Assembly (NCBI GenBank): GCA_003194525.1
Contig: NBIV01000047.1
Span: forward strand, 248,001-312,000
DNA length: 64,000 bases
Direction: 5' to 3'
From: Gracilariopsis chorda
Lineage: Eukaryota > Rhodophyta > Florideophyceae > Gracilariales > Gracilariaceae
How positions within the stretch are numbered: position 1 is the stretch's first letter; each line of letters begins with the position of its first letter. Positions 28,757-39,368 of the stretch are shown one piece after another. A program made the translations under genes and the position numbers. Below the pieces are notes generated by a model, which searched no databases, was not told the DNA's origin, and saw only the letters and a program-made list of their open reading frames with translations.

Positions 28757-30066
28757 ATGCCCATTATCACAATGTGCCAGGACCACTCGGGAAGCCGATT
28801 TCGCAGAGGATCAAGATCGCGCTTTGCACGCCGTGAATCAACCCACCCATTTCTCTATTTCATTCTGTTCATAGTGCTGCTAAGTTTTGTGACGCGCGCG
28901 TATGCGGGAAGGGATTACTATGACATCCTGGGCGTTGCAAGAGATGCAGATTCCTCAACTATCAAACGCGCTTTCAGAAAGCTTGCTGTAAAATATCATC
29001 CAGGTACGTCTTCACAATGCTCCAAGCTCGCGTTTGCTTTCGCATGAGACGCTGACCGAACTGCGTTTTAGACAAAAACCCGGGCGATAAATCCGCCGAA
29101 CAGAAATATGTCGAAATCAATAACGCCTACGAAGTGCTTCGCAGTGATGCAAAGCGAGAAAAGTACGATAGGTTCGGGGAAGATGGCCTCAACGGCCAGA
29201 TGGAGGGCGATGACCATGATGACTTCGGTCCCTTTGACGACTTTTTCGGTGGTTTCGGAGGCCATCGCAGACGGCGAGAAGAACCACGCGTCCCGGACGT
29301 TGTCATTCCACTCAGTGTCAGCTTAGAAACTCTGTACAACGGCGGTGTTTTGGAAGTCTCACACAAAAAGCGTGTTATCTGTAGTTCGTGGTCAGATTGC
29401 GAGAAGCGTTGCTCCAAGTGCGGTGGAAGAGGTGTGGTCATACAGACCAGAAGAATTGGCCCCGGTTTCATCCAGCAGATTCAGACGACGTGCCCGGTTT
29501 GCGGCGGTGCCGGTAAGATAGGTACTCCAAACTGCAAGTCGTGCCCGAATGGTCAGTTTGAAGAGGTTGAGAAGATGCTCTTAGTTGACATTGAGAAAGG
29601 AATGAGGGACGGACAACACATCGTATTTGAACACGAAACAGACGAGATTCCAGAACACCAGACGGGAAGCGTGCGCTTTGAGGTTGACACCTTACGTCAT
29701 GACAGGTTTACCAGAATTGGGAATGATCTACACTACCGCCTACCCATAACGCTTTCGGAGGCATTGGTTTCTGTGAACAGACAGGTCAAACAACTTGATG
29801 GCCGTCTCGTCTCCATTAGTACAGACAAAGTCATCAAACCAGGGGAAAAGATTACAATCAAGGGGGAAGGTATGCCAGACTATCATGACGCTGAATCTGG
29901 TGATATGATCGTTGAGTTTTGGGTCCTCTTCCCGGAATCACTAACGGAAGAGCAGAAAAAGGCGGTTATTGATCTTCACGGAGAACTTCCTTCGCTTGAA
30001 GAAACTGGAGACGGTGCCCGCAGAAATGCAACAACAGCGACTGATGATGCTAAGGATGAACTGTAG
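28757..30066 (+). CDS. ER-lumenal DnaJ co-chaperone (ERdj3/SCJ1 type) with KDEL, two exons
   Basis: Joining 28757-29003 and 29072-30066 across a GT-AG intron gives 413 aa. The N-terminus has a hydrophobic signal sequence ([13 protein letters not shown], about residues 32-44). A J domain follows (DYYDILGV, then HPDKNPGD with HPD at residues 81-83, split by the intron), then a Gly/Phe-rich segment (DDFFGGFGG). A cysteine-rich region carries [16 protein letters not shown] and CKSCPNG, fewer repeats than in cytosolic type I DnaJ. A C-terminal substrate-binding domain comes next. The last four residues are KDEL, the ER retrieval signal, so it acts with lumenal Hsp70 (BiP) in folding and possibly degradation. 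It converges on the carbonic anhydrase gene with 239 bp between stops. Confidence 0.95.
29004..29071 (+). other. 68-bp spliceosomal intron in the DnaJ gene
   Basis: It starts GTACGT and ends TTTTAG. Removing it restores the invariant HPD motif and the reading frame (exon lengths sum to a multiple of three). It is the only convincing intron in the window and is very short, fitting compact red algal genes. Confidence 0.92.
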
Positions 30067-30305
30067 GCTGCACATAACTAACATACCTAATTCTGCGGAC
30101 GTGTTCTCCATGAAAACATTTCTGGTGCTAATTTTCCCGTTCTCTAGACTACGTCGTTAGAACTTTTGCTACGGGAGCGTTTTGATCTTCGTTGCGGTTC
30201 GTGGCTTTGCTTCACAACAGTTGGATTGGTTCGCAGTGGACTCAATAGACGATATGTTACAGACCCGCAACAAGGGCATGCTTTGGTTTACATTTGAGAT
30301 TCTCA

Positions 30306-31565
30306 TCATGGCTTGGCGCTCTTCTGCGTTCCATCCTTCGACATGCTTGTCTGTGCTATTTCTTGAGGTTCTCTCGCCAAAGCTGGGAATCGCACCACCC
30401 GTCTCCCATTCGACTCTTGCAGGGGTCTGATATTCTTACCCCCTTGCATTCGTATTATTTCATTCACGTCATCCTCCGCAACTGGCATTCTGCACGATAG
30501 AACTAGCCATTCCACTCCCTCTATGCATGGTGGTGTCGTAAATGACCCTTCGTATTGATACACATCATTTGTTTCAAAACTTGGTATCACCTTCGCCATA
30601 TCCGTCGAAAGCACAACTGAGCCGTCTTCCGAAGCAATCATGCCTACATTCTTCAACACTGAAGACAGCCATGGTTCGGATTGGTCCGCAATCTGTCCAA
30701 GAACAGCAACGTTTAAGTACTTTGGGGCCTTTCGCTCTCGCTCAACCTTCTTCGGTTCCTTTTGTATCTCTGTTGTGCTCTTTGTATCTTCCTTTGCTCC
30801 TTCGTCTTCACTAGCGGCTTTATCCTCCCCTTCTTCTTTAGACATGAACGCTGCTTCACTGCGTTCAAAGCAAAAATGTGTTTCCAGTGCCCCTGACCAT
30901 CCGCCAACCTCATGTTCCGTACTGCCAGCATGGAAGTGGATTTTTTTCAACGCGTAAGCTGTGTCCTCCATGTACACAACAGCGGGAGGTGGCGGAGGCT
31001 TGGAAACATCGAGAGGCGGGGCGTCACCAACAAATGGCGGTGGCGGTGGAATATACGGCTCGAGTTGCAGGGAGGGCTGAGCAGCGTTTGGCATTGGACG
31101 CAGCCGTAATGCTAGTTTTGTGGATGCAGTCTGCAGCTTTGGGCGATCTGGTGCGTCGCCGTCTTTCGAAAGTGCTGTCTTGTATGAAAGCGGAATCGGC
31201 GATTGTAATTCTCCTGTCTCAGATATTTCCCAATCTGGAGATAGTGTGTGCCACACTGATGGTCCATTCTCTGATGTATACCCCCATGTTGGGCGCTTTC
31301 CTCGTTTGGGAGGAGATGGGGGTGGTGCGCTGGGTGTTGCAGATGGATTATCTGATGAGATGACTTGCGCGGTCTCCTCACTTCGAGAGGTAGCTGCTCG
31401 GGCGAGAAAAATGCTTGCATTAACAAGTGATGCAAGAAACGCTCGGCGCGAGAGGGAATAGGATTCACGATTGTTGGCGCAGCACCGAGGGCATTGATTG
31501 ACTCTGTTCTTTAGAGATAGGGTTCGAAAGTTGGGAGCTATAAAGGAAGCTCCTTCATGGAGCAT
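30306..31565 (-). CDS. Alpha-carbonic anhydrase, probably thylakoid-lumen targeted
   Basis: Interconverts CO2 and bicarbonate using zinc. From the ATG at 31565 it has 419 aa; the frame is open upstream without a better start. A plastid-like first segment (about residues 1-38) is followed by a twin-arginine signal, SRRAFLASLVNASIFLARAATS, at about 40-62, a layout typical of Tat cargo of the thylakoid lumen. Alpha-class hallmarks are WGYTSENGP, the LQSPIPL substrate-site strand, IHFHAGSTEHEVGG with zinc ligands His210 and His212, ETHFCFE with the third ligand His230, and YEGSFTTPPC. An acidic Lys/Glu insertion of about 45 residues separates the zinc site from the last sheet, and a Pro-rich loop precedes it. 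Lumenal alpha-type enzymes in algae (CAH3 of Chlamydomonas) feed CO2 to Rubisco; the same role here is inference. Confidence 0.9.
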   Translation of the reverse strand: MLHEGASFIAPNFRTLSLKNRVNQCPRCCANNRESYSLSRRAFLASLVNASIFLARAATSRSEETAQVISSDNPSATPSAPPPSPPKRGKRPTWGYTSENGPSVWHTLSPDWEISETGELQSPIPLSYKTALSKDGDAPDRPKLQTASTKLALRLRPMPNAAQPSLQLEPYIPPPPPFVGDAPPLDVSKPPPPPAVVYMEDTAYALKKIHFHAGSTEHEVGGWSGALETHFCFERSEAAFMSKEEGEDKAASEDEGAKEDTKSTTEIQKEPKKVERERKAPKYLNVAVLGQIADQSEPWLSSVLKNVGMIASEDGSVVLSTDMAKVIPSFETNDVYQYEGSFTTPPCIEGVEWLVLSCRMPVAEDDVNEIIRMQGGKNIRPLQESNGRRVVRFPALAREPQEIAQTSMSKDGTQKSAKP

Positions 31566-32989
31566 ATTGAACGCGATAGAGTTGAAAGTTGTTAAAGGGG
31601 GCGATGGAAAGTTAACGAAGATCTCACTGGACAATCGGAATGGTTCATGTAGGGTTCTGCCGATTAGACACCAAGGCACCAATTTGATCTCGTTCTCCAC
31701 AAAAAACCCTGCAAGTTCAGCCCAAATTTTGTTTTTTCGTGGCGGACAGAAGTCTGCTGTGTATGATTCTGCACACGAACGGTTTGCCCAAATGGTTGCC
31801 TGGATGGCGTACCATAGAAACACCTTTCTCTCTTCTTCCCCTTGATAGCTCTTTACGTGTTGCTAGCGCACTCATCACCTTCGTCGGTGTCCCACAAGCA
31901 GCTTGCCGTAGTCGTTGAGCTCGCATTTCACCCAGACCTATGCCCCATCATCCATTTCTCTCCACATCTGCTTCTATAGCGTGGTGGGTCACTTTCTCGC
32001 TTCTTGTTCAGAAAGCAATGCCACTCCGTAGTCGCTGAACCACTGCGAAGAAGGTGAAGAAGCGCACTCGACTTGTCAAACGCAATATGCTTTGTATAGG
32101 CGCGGGGAAGGGCACTATCTGTTTACATGTATTATGCAGCTATTTTTAATAGCCCAGGAGCGTCCCATTATCAGGAGACTGCTCTTACAACGAACTTACT
32201 TAAACCAGTAGAATTAAGTTCAACAAACTACTCAAACGAACTCCATCTTCTCGAGAGCACCAGCACTTCTACGTGATCCAAAACGACAAGCGCATTCCAT
32301 GAAGGAAAGGAGCTAACCTGCTAACCTGATAACCTGAAAGAGATCTCTTCTGTGTTTGCGTTACCATCATGAGTCGACTTCTATGCTCTTAGGTTTTAGA
32401 CCACCGATGCACAATCATGAGAGGGGAAAACGCCCTACCAGTTATTCGACGGGCTTTGACTCATCATGGAGTTGTGTCAAGGGCTAGAACTAGGGCCACA
32501 TGATGTGTCAGAGTTTTGGTAGTATGTTTGCGGGAGACGGCAAGAGCAATTTGCGTTTGCGTAGGATTCAAAGCTCACCTATGACGCTTCGTCTCTATGC
32601 ACCCCAGACCTTCAATAATTTGGCTACGGAAGATAGCACGTTAGCTGCGTCGCATGAGTTCGCGATGTCATAGTAGGCGAAAGCCATCAACTGGACTAGA
32701 GAAAACTCATGTAACTTTGATTGTGGCTAGAAAAATGAGGGACCGCCCGGGAAGTCCCAGTAACCCATCTAAGTGTACAAAGCGCTACTCTGCAAGCCAG
32801 AGTGATGCTGGTCTTTGCTGAAGACCGTTCATGTGAATCGGAAGGAAGCCGCCTGGATCAGGGCTTGGGACCTCCATGGAAGTGGGCTGCATGAAGAGGG
32901 TAATCGCTTTTAAGACGTAAAGGGTTACCGTTGGTACACCACGCTCTCAGAACGGTGAGACAAGGCGTCATAAGCCAGTCATCGTGATT

Positions 32990-33180
32990 TGATGCGATCT
33001 CGGATGGCGACGGACAACTAAGCATTGTCAAGAATGCCGAAGACAAAAACCCGGAGAAGTTCATCGCGTTTCTAAAGGGAGTTGCAGCGCATTACCCATG
33101 GCGTCGGACGTAATTCTACCATATCGATGCAATGAGGGGCTTCGATGAGGTTAGTCGCCTACCAGAAACCACCAAACATA
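32990..33180 (+). pseudogene. Possible relic of a DDE transposase (IS630/Tc1 type)
   Basis: One plus-strand frame reads AISDGDGQLSIVKNAED followed by NPEKFIAFLKGVAAHYP, resembling the part of Tc1/IS630 transposases just before the second catalytic Asp (pattern: DG, then FIxFLxxLxxxYP, then lvlDN). A stop codon follows directly and the rest is not recoverable, so at best it is a dead fragment. The resemblance is short and could be chance. Confidence 0.25.
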
Positions 33181-35162
33181 TCTGCTATGCTTGTCTGTTT
33201 TGTCATCTGTGCACCACAAAATGGAAGCATACAGTACAGTACCAGTACTCTCCGAGGTTATCCTTGGATTAACTCAAGGATACTAATCGCACTGAGCACC
33301 AAACGATTAACGTCTATGATGATGCGTGGTTAGAAGGCTAGGACTTAACCTTCTACCCTACGCAGGATGAAAAGGGTATTCCTGACATAAAGGTTAATAC
33401 ATCTTTGGGTATTTCTTTGGTATTGCGTGACCGGGCGGTTCCAAACCCTGGGGGAAGAAACGATTTCTAGAATTCTGATAGGCTTCTAGGAGTTGTTGCA
33501 AGCACAGGGGTAGCATAAGCCTCCCTTCAAGACTTGAATTTGGAGAAGCAGTTGACTCCTGCTTCGGCGCACTATAGAACGTCGTGTGTACAAGGACTAT
33601 GGCACTCACAAAAAATATCTGCCTTCGCCGTCGTTTGGCAAGTTGAGGAAAGCGTTTTTGCCATGCAGGAAGTCGATACTTACGGGGATGTCCTCGTAAT
33701 CCTTCATTTCCAGCCCTTGTTCTAAGGAGATTCAGAATAGCCTTTCTATCGCAGGGTCTCATCTTCTTTAGGTTCAGCTGAGTTCAAAAAACATGTTATT
33801 TATTGTTGCTTGTTAACGAAAGAGAATCAACTATATCTCGGTTTCCCTCGTACTCATGTGCGCCAATATTCTAAAGAAGTAGAACAATGGGAGAACAGAT
33901 TTATGAATATCATCTTTGTTCAAAACATTTCATTTCTTTCTCCTGTTATTGGATGCATGACATCCATGCTTAATGCCAATGGGGACTACTCCGATTCATT
34001 CATAGGATGAGTGAGAGAAGCCGAAGGCTTAGAACAACGACCGCTGAATGTGCTACCCTTGGTTGAAGAAGGAAACAGGGTTTATTGCATTGCATGGGTG
34101 GGGTCCGCACCCATGTCAGGCCGTTCTGCGCTGCTATTTGGTCCCGATGGTTGACGGCAATGAAGAACTGAACAGGAAAATCCTCTAGGTCGCGGCTTCG
34201 GCGTGCAGTGCTTAACCCTTTACCACGGATCGGGATTCATGTCATAGAACTCTTAGAAGACGGAAAAGCAGAATCGGGGTGCGGCTTTCAGAAATGAAAT
34301 TGTAACTTAGTAGATGACCATATTCACCAATGCTCCGATCCGTGTGTAATTTCACATGATGTCTTGTATTGTACTCATACCCTTGTATGCGCATCAGGGG
34401 AGAAAAAGCCGCCGACAGCCACTTCACAACTCCCGTCGACAGCCATAAGCAAGTGACAGTTGAATTGCATGACTTTCCATACTACCCGCAAAGTGCAGCT
34501 CAACTAAACATAGCTTTAGGACTGTATCTGGCATAGGTCAGGCGTCGTTCGCAGTTGAAATAAGCACTAAACTGCCAAGAAGAAGAAAAAGAAGAGAGCA
34601 GATTGGTGAGCTCAGCATTCTCTTTAAAGAGAGGCAGCCGTCGAATCATGATGCTTATCTGAGGTCTTTGCCTGCCCAAAGGCGATTCTGTACAGGATTG
34701 TCTTACATAAGTTTTGCAGATGCTTGGAACTATCTCGAGGGCATGCATTATTGCACTGGTTCCCGGGACAGATGAAACCCTTTTCAAAGATTGCGGGCTA
34801 ATGACGAATCCTCATAAATCAGTCACAAGTCCTTTTCGTTCTGACAGCAATCTCCGACATGATACCCGTCAGGGGGAAGATGATCAGTCTTCACTCCTTT
34901 TCAGACGACTTGCAGGAGATATCTTCTTAAAGAGTATAGGGAGGAGTGATCTCGAACACCCACGAACTCATCATGAGGCAGAGATCTTGGGAGAAACGAA
35001 AACCAGCGAATCCCAGTACGTATGTCCCTCTCGAAAGTGTATCTTCAAGAGGATGTCTAGTAAGCGGATCGAAATGCGGCTGTTCAACTCTAGCCCGTTT
35101 GTATAAGGGATGGGCCTTCAAAGACTTGCACTTCACGATGACGGTCGTCTCCTGGTGAAGAG

Positions 35163-35169
35163 TATTTAA
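35163..35169 (+). promoter_or_regulatory. TATA-like element
   Basis: TATTTAA lies 78 bp upstream of the start codon at 35247, a reasonable distance for a core promoter with a short leader. Weak evidence. Confidence 0.3.
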
Positions 35170-35246
35170 GCCTGGTTTTAGTCGGACTCTGTCCAACTCG
35201 TCCTTCCCCTTGCTAGTCAAGTACTGATATCTCTCAGTAAGGCGAT

Positions 35247-36449
35247 ATGGCTTTCCATGGTAAAAGTTTTCTCTTTGTAGTCTTGATTCTCATTATTGAC
35301 GTGTGGGCTATCGATGATGAGCTCGTTCCAGCCCCCCCATCGATCGGAGCAGATGTGCCTCTCGCGCTGTTCGGACCAGCACCGTCGCAGGTCGACCCAA
35401 GACTATTAGGTCCCGTTCAACTCTTGAAGTCTGGTGACATTGACTTTGATGCGGGCACTATGACACTTCCACTCTATCGTGGGACTTATTCTGATGATAC
35501 AACGCATTGGTATGTACTGACGGATTCTACGGATGAATCGAATGCTAATGCGTTGGGTCTCAACTTCGCTTCTAAGCTGGAATTTGTCACCCCAGACTCT
35601 TCATCTCAGGCGATTCTGTCTGCAAACGGATTGATTACCAAGCGCAGTGGAAAGGTGGACTTTTCGCCAAGGGCAAAACTAGTCCCCGGCAGGTCCATAC
35701 CGTATCCTCCTTCGAGGGCCGCACCTCCTCAAGTGGGTGATGACCAATACTCTCCATATGTCCGTCTTTCAAACGCCGGTAACAGATTATACAACGCCCC
35801 TATCATCGCTGGTTCAGTCTCTGAATCGAGACTTGAGAGATATTGCGACGGTGTTCCGGGCGATGACAGGTCAGCAAAGAGAATACTGCACAGCAAAGTA
35901 AGAGCAATATGTCCGAGCAAGGGTACTGTTACTCTCACACTTGCATCCGGATTTAGTTTTGCGAAGCCAGTGTTTTACCTCACCTTAGATGCGTCCGCTG
36001 CAATTCCGGCAGCCTTGGAGGATGCTACTCTTGCTCCGCGAATATCTTCCCTTCGTCTCGGTGCAGATGACTCCGCTTTTTCTCCGGCTGAACGCTTGTA
36101 TGTTGTTATAAACGGGTATACAAATTCTGATCTACCGCCTGGCGCCCCAAGTGGCCAGAGAGTGCATCCAAGTCGTCAGGGGATCAACTCATTCTTGGCT
36201 GGAGAGGGGAGTCCCTTTCATGTGCTGAGCGGAATTCCAACTGTAGCGCTGGACTACTCCCCTGCATGGGATTGGGATGTCGGCGAATGGACGAGGTATT
36301 CTGTGAGGGCTGGCATAAGAGAACGCTTGTTGGACGAGTTTCAAACACTGGGATTTGTGCAGCGTGGATACTTTACGGGACCAAACGGAAAAGCTTTTGG
36401 GAGCAGCGGGTTCGTTGTCAATGGGCCTATCGTGTATCGCTTCTTATAA
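35247..36449 (+). CDS. Secreted protein of unknown function
   Basis: 400 aa with a clear signal peptide (about residues 1-22: KSFLFVVLILIIDVWA). There is no membrane helix after it, so the product is secreted or lumenal. The mature part has an N-terminal Pro-rich segment, then a block GTMTLPLYRGTYSDDTTHWYVLTDSTDESNANALGLNF (split here as TMTLPLYRGTY, then HWYVLTDSTDE, then NALGLNFASKL). This resembles a motif I recall in uncharacterised secreted proteins of bacteria and fungi (possibly the DUF7482 type), but I cannot verify that. Later parts contain VYFLTLDAS-like strands, two Cys about 25 residues apart (about residues 198 and 224), and a glycine-rich end. Enzymatic function is not suggested by any motif. 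A truncated LINE sits 266 bp beyond its stop. Confidence 0.8.
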   Translation: MAFHGKSFLFVVLILIIDVWAIDDELVPAPPSIGADVPLALFGPAPSQVDPRLLGPVQLLKSGDIDFDAGTMTLPLYRGTYSDDTTHWYVLTDSTDESNANALGLNFASKLEFVTPDSSSQAILSANGLITKRSGKVDFSPRAKLVPGRSIPYPPSRAAPPQVGDDQYSPYVRLSNAGNRLYNAPIIAGSVSESRLERYCDGVPGDDRSAKRILHSKVRAICPSKGTVTLTLASGFSFAKPVFYLTLDASAAIPAALEDATLAPRISSLRLGADDSAFSPAERLYVVINGYTNSDLPPGAPSGQRVHPSRQGINSFLAGEGSPFHVLSGIPTVALDYSPAWDWDVGEWTRYSVRAGIRERLLDEFQTLGFVQRGYFTGPNGKAFGSSGFVVNGPIVYRFL

Positions 36450-36715
36450 CTGGCTAGTGACCTCTAGGCATTGGCAAGTGCTAGTGCTTGTATTCGGGTT
36501 TGGTCGGAGTGGAATATTACCCAGATCGGCAAACATCAAGTCCAAAGTTCTTGTTCACATGTACTGAGAATGGTTGTCATTAAAGTTCGTGCAAATGCTT
36601 TTCTGAGGATTGGTACTCGCAGAGAATGCACGGTTAGTGTTTCCGTCGTACACATATTGAACTCCAACGAATGCATCGAAAGCCTTGTTACAAATGACCC
36701 TACTAACGTGAACTC

Positions 36716-37280
36716 GTGCCCAGTCCAGGTGGTCTGGGTCCCTGGACATTGCGGAATTGATCGAAACGAGACTGCAGACAAGCTGGCCAACAGTGGTTTA
36801 TCGATACCGCTGGCAGACCAAGAGAAGGTTCCGTTGGACTTCCTTGAAGTTCAGCAGAGGCTTAAGCTCCATCTTGTTACTCAACCGCCAGTTCAAAATA
36901 TCCCGGAATCGCTCGAAGAAGATGTCACTCTTAGGGCTGCGCAGACAGCTCTATCACAGGGTTTTGTGGGACACGCGACAGGGTTACACCCTGTTTCTAC
37001 CTACTTGCTTCGTAGAAAGAGCTACTGCCCCCTAGAGCTATGGCATAGAGTTGAAAATACTGTTGATCACTTTGTCATGAGGTGTAGAAAACGCTCCAAG
37101 TCCAGCCGAGACACGTTCCCGTCTGCACGAGAAAGACAAGGAGTTGGAGTATCGGAAATAGTTAAGAAATGGCCGGAAAGGTTGTTGGAATTCTTGTGGA
37201 GAGAGGGATTCATCAAAAAGAGTACCTACCACGCTGTCGGAATTAGTGGCGTGCGCCCGTAAAAATACATACATACATAC
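36716..37280 (+). mobile_element. 5'-truncated LINE with RNase H end and 11-bp target-site duplication
   Basis: The stretch begins inside a ribonuclease H domain of the LINE type: VQVVWVPGHCGIDRNETADK, where His and the final Asp of the active site are visible. A C-terminal knuckle typical of non-LTR elements follows (CPLELWHRVENTVDHFVMRC) up to a stop at 37260-37262, and then a short (TACA)n 3' tail. The direct repeat AACGTGAACTC at 36705-36715 and 37281-37291 flanks this interval exactly and defines the ends. Truncation at the 5' end, a microsatellite tail and a duplicated target are the classical products of target-primed reverse transcription. The perfect duplication and the unbroken remaining frame suggest a fairly young insertion. 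Confidence 0.88.
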
Positions 37281-37291
37281 AACGTGAACTC

Positions 37292-38193
37292 CCGAGAAAA
37301 AATATCCCAAGACGATATACAAAGGCACATTCATTCACATCGGTTCACACCACAAATGAATCTGGCAGGACGTACTCACAATAAGACCCATCGGAACCTG
37401 TCTTATCTTTTCCTGGTGAGGGAATCTGGCGATATGATCGTCGCTGCTAAGAAGGTATGAACCTGAAGGATTGCTACCTATGGCCGCTTCACGAGGTTAC
37501 TTGCGCTCGGGCTCAAAATGGCAAGCCATTTGCTCTTGTCGAAAACATCAGAATTGCTATGTGGAATTCGGACCACCCTTGTACTGTACCCTTGGTAGAC
37601 TGTGATACAATCCCAAAGCCCAAATTTCCCCAGTATTGTCGAGATGCATCCATCCTGCTTTCCCCACAGATTCGCCTCGCAGGCACTGGAGGCCTAAACT
37701 ATAGGGGTTATAGGGATAACCCTTACCACGGCCTACCACGGGCAGCGGATCATCCTTGGGATAAGCTTGAGCTGCTGCTTTGGCATAGGATGCAGGGTTT
37801 CTACGCTTCTCAAGAGCGAACAAAACCAAAACGTGACGGCAGCAAAGATGCCCACAGTTAGCTTTGCACCCGTCGAAAAGACGGCCTTGCAGTGTCATTG
37901 GTACTCTCAAGATTCATTGCAATTTTGCACTCAAAAAAGACTGCGATATTCCAGGCCTGCTCGTTGTTCTTGAAGGTACAAAAGGACTAGCGTATCTTCG
38001 CCATCGTCACTCGTCAAGAAATACGTTCAACCGGCTTCTGTACCAACATTCTTCGCAGCCTTAGTACAAAGAGTCTTCGATCCTAAAGTGGTGGTGTTGA
38101 CAGATTATCGGTTCGCGCGAGGATACAGTAGCGAATCCTTCCAAACGCCAAGAACGTTTCTCATTTGTCCATATCCGGTTCTTGGAAAGTGCC
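37292..38193. other. Intergenic region, nothing recognised
   Basis: About 0.9 kb between the LINE copy and the epimerase gene. ORFs on both strands (the longest 134 codons) overlap each other and show no domain. Confidence 0.5.
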
Positions 38194-39015
38194 ATGAAGA
38201 AAGATACTATCACGGCGTCGGGGCAATCATCCGTCACCGTGTATGATTTTGGTGCTCACGTCACAAGTTGGAAAAACGCATCGGGGAAGGAGATCTTGTA
38301 CACATCCCCATCGGCTAAACTAGACGGAAGCAAAGCAATTCGAGGAGGTATTCCGATCTGCTTTCCACAATTCGGCAAGAAGGGTCCACTTCGCCAACAC
38401 GGCTTTGCAAGGAACTCCTTTTGGACTCCAGACGAATCATTTGGTTCCACGGAGGACGGGCCAGCTTTGAAATACACACTCAGGGATACTGGAGAAACAC
38501 GCCAATCTGCATGGCCACATTCTTTTGAAGCGGCTTACTTTGTCACTCTGGCTCCAGATGGGAACTCGTTGACCGTGGAGTTACAAGTGAAGAACACAAA
38601 CAAAAACGGGGAGGAATTTTCATTCACGACGGCGCTCCATTCTTACTTTTGCTGCAATTCGCAGGAAACCACACTGAGCGAGTATTCCGGCCTAAAGTAC
38701 GAGGATAATATAGAATCAGGAGTGGAAAAGACACAACATGGGATCATTGAGTTCGGCAAAGAGGTTGATCGCGTGTACTTGGGCACGAAAAGCACGCTGT
38801 CCCTACCTTCAGCAAACCTGGTAATAGAGAAAGTCAACATGCCGGATGCCGTTGTGTGGAACCCGTATATCGAAAAGACCGCAGCTTTGTCGGATATGCC
38901 TGACGACGACTGGAAGAAATTCATCTGTATTGAACCAGGTCGCATTGGGGAGCCAGCATTTGTGAAACCAGGAGAAACATGGACATGCTCTCTGACACTA
39001 CTTTCTACCAGTTAG
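38194..39015 (+). CDS. Glucose-6-phosphate 1-epimerase (D-hexose-6-phosphate mutarotase)
   Basis: Interconverts the alpha and beta anomers of glucose 6-phosphate and similar sugar phosphates. 273 aa from the ATG at 38194 (codons upstream are open but lack an ATG). The fold is an aldose-1-epimerase-like beta-sandwich. Expected catalytic and binding residues are in place: His69 in RQHGFARNSFW, His149 in LHSYF, and Glu247 in CIEPGRIG, along with GGIPICFPQFG near the start and VVWNPYIEKTAALSDMPDDDW before the catalytic Glu. There is no clear targeting peptide, so probably cytosolic. The length is usual for the YeaD/YMR099C group. Confidence 0.95.
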   Translation: MKKDTITASGQSSVTVYDFGAHVTSWKNASGKEILYTSPSAKLDGSKAIRGGIPICFPQFGKKGPLRQHGFARNSFWTPDESFGSTEDGPALKYTLRDTGETRQSAWPHSFEAAYFVTLAPDGNSLTVELQVKNTNKNGEEFSFTTALHSYFCCNSQETTLSEYSGLKYEDNIESGVEKTQHGIIEFGKEVDRVYLGTKSTLSLPSANLVIEKVNMPDAVVWNPYIEKTAALSDMPDDDWKKFICIEPGRIGEPAFVKPGETWTCSLTLLSTS

Positions 39016-39368
39016 GTCCCGTAGGTTGTGAAGATACGTCAAAGGTACTTCCAATGGTGGAGTATAGGCGGGAATGAAAGTCAATAGACTATAACTAGAG
39101 GTCGTCAAAGATCTATGGCGCAGCGTGACAAGGTACGCTTCTTTCATTTGTGATAAGTGACCACCAGAGCGTCTGCTTGGCTCACTGTCGCATCTTCCGA
39201 AAAACTGCAACAGTAATAAAGGCTCCCGAACAACTTGAGGATGAAAAACAGAATGCTTTACAAACGCGGGTCGATAGCTGACGTGTTGACCTTAGGATGT
39301 TGCTGATGTTCATGTTTGCCGGCATGCCGATGATGTGATTGGTGCTCTACGATTGAGTACACCACAGA
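39016..39368. other. Short convergent intergenic region
   Basis: 353 bp between the convergent epimerase and AAA genes; no ORF, repeat or RNA gene recognised. Confidence 0.5.

Larger units (their letters stand above)
31566..35246. other. 3.7-kb gap with little content
   Basis: No ORF here has a convincing domain. One degraded stretch (32990-33180, plus strand) looks like a DDE transposase remnant. A TATA-like TATTTAA at 35163-35169 lies 78 bp upstream of the secreted-protein gene. Otherwise I see nothing. Confidence 0.5.

Noticed and set aside
36471-36715. The upstream part of the 263-codon ORF containing the LINE end
   Set aside because: The flanking duplication places the LINE start at 36716; the upstream codons are ordinary flanking DNA that happens to be open, and the ORF lacks an ATG at its start.
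37457-37910. Overlapping 117-134-codon ORFs on both strands
   Set aside because: Mutually antisense, no domain; probably chance.
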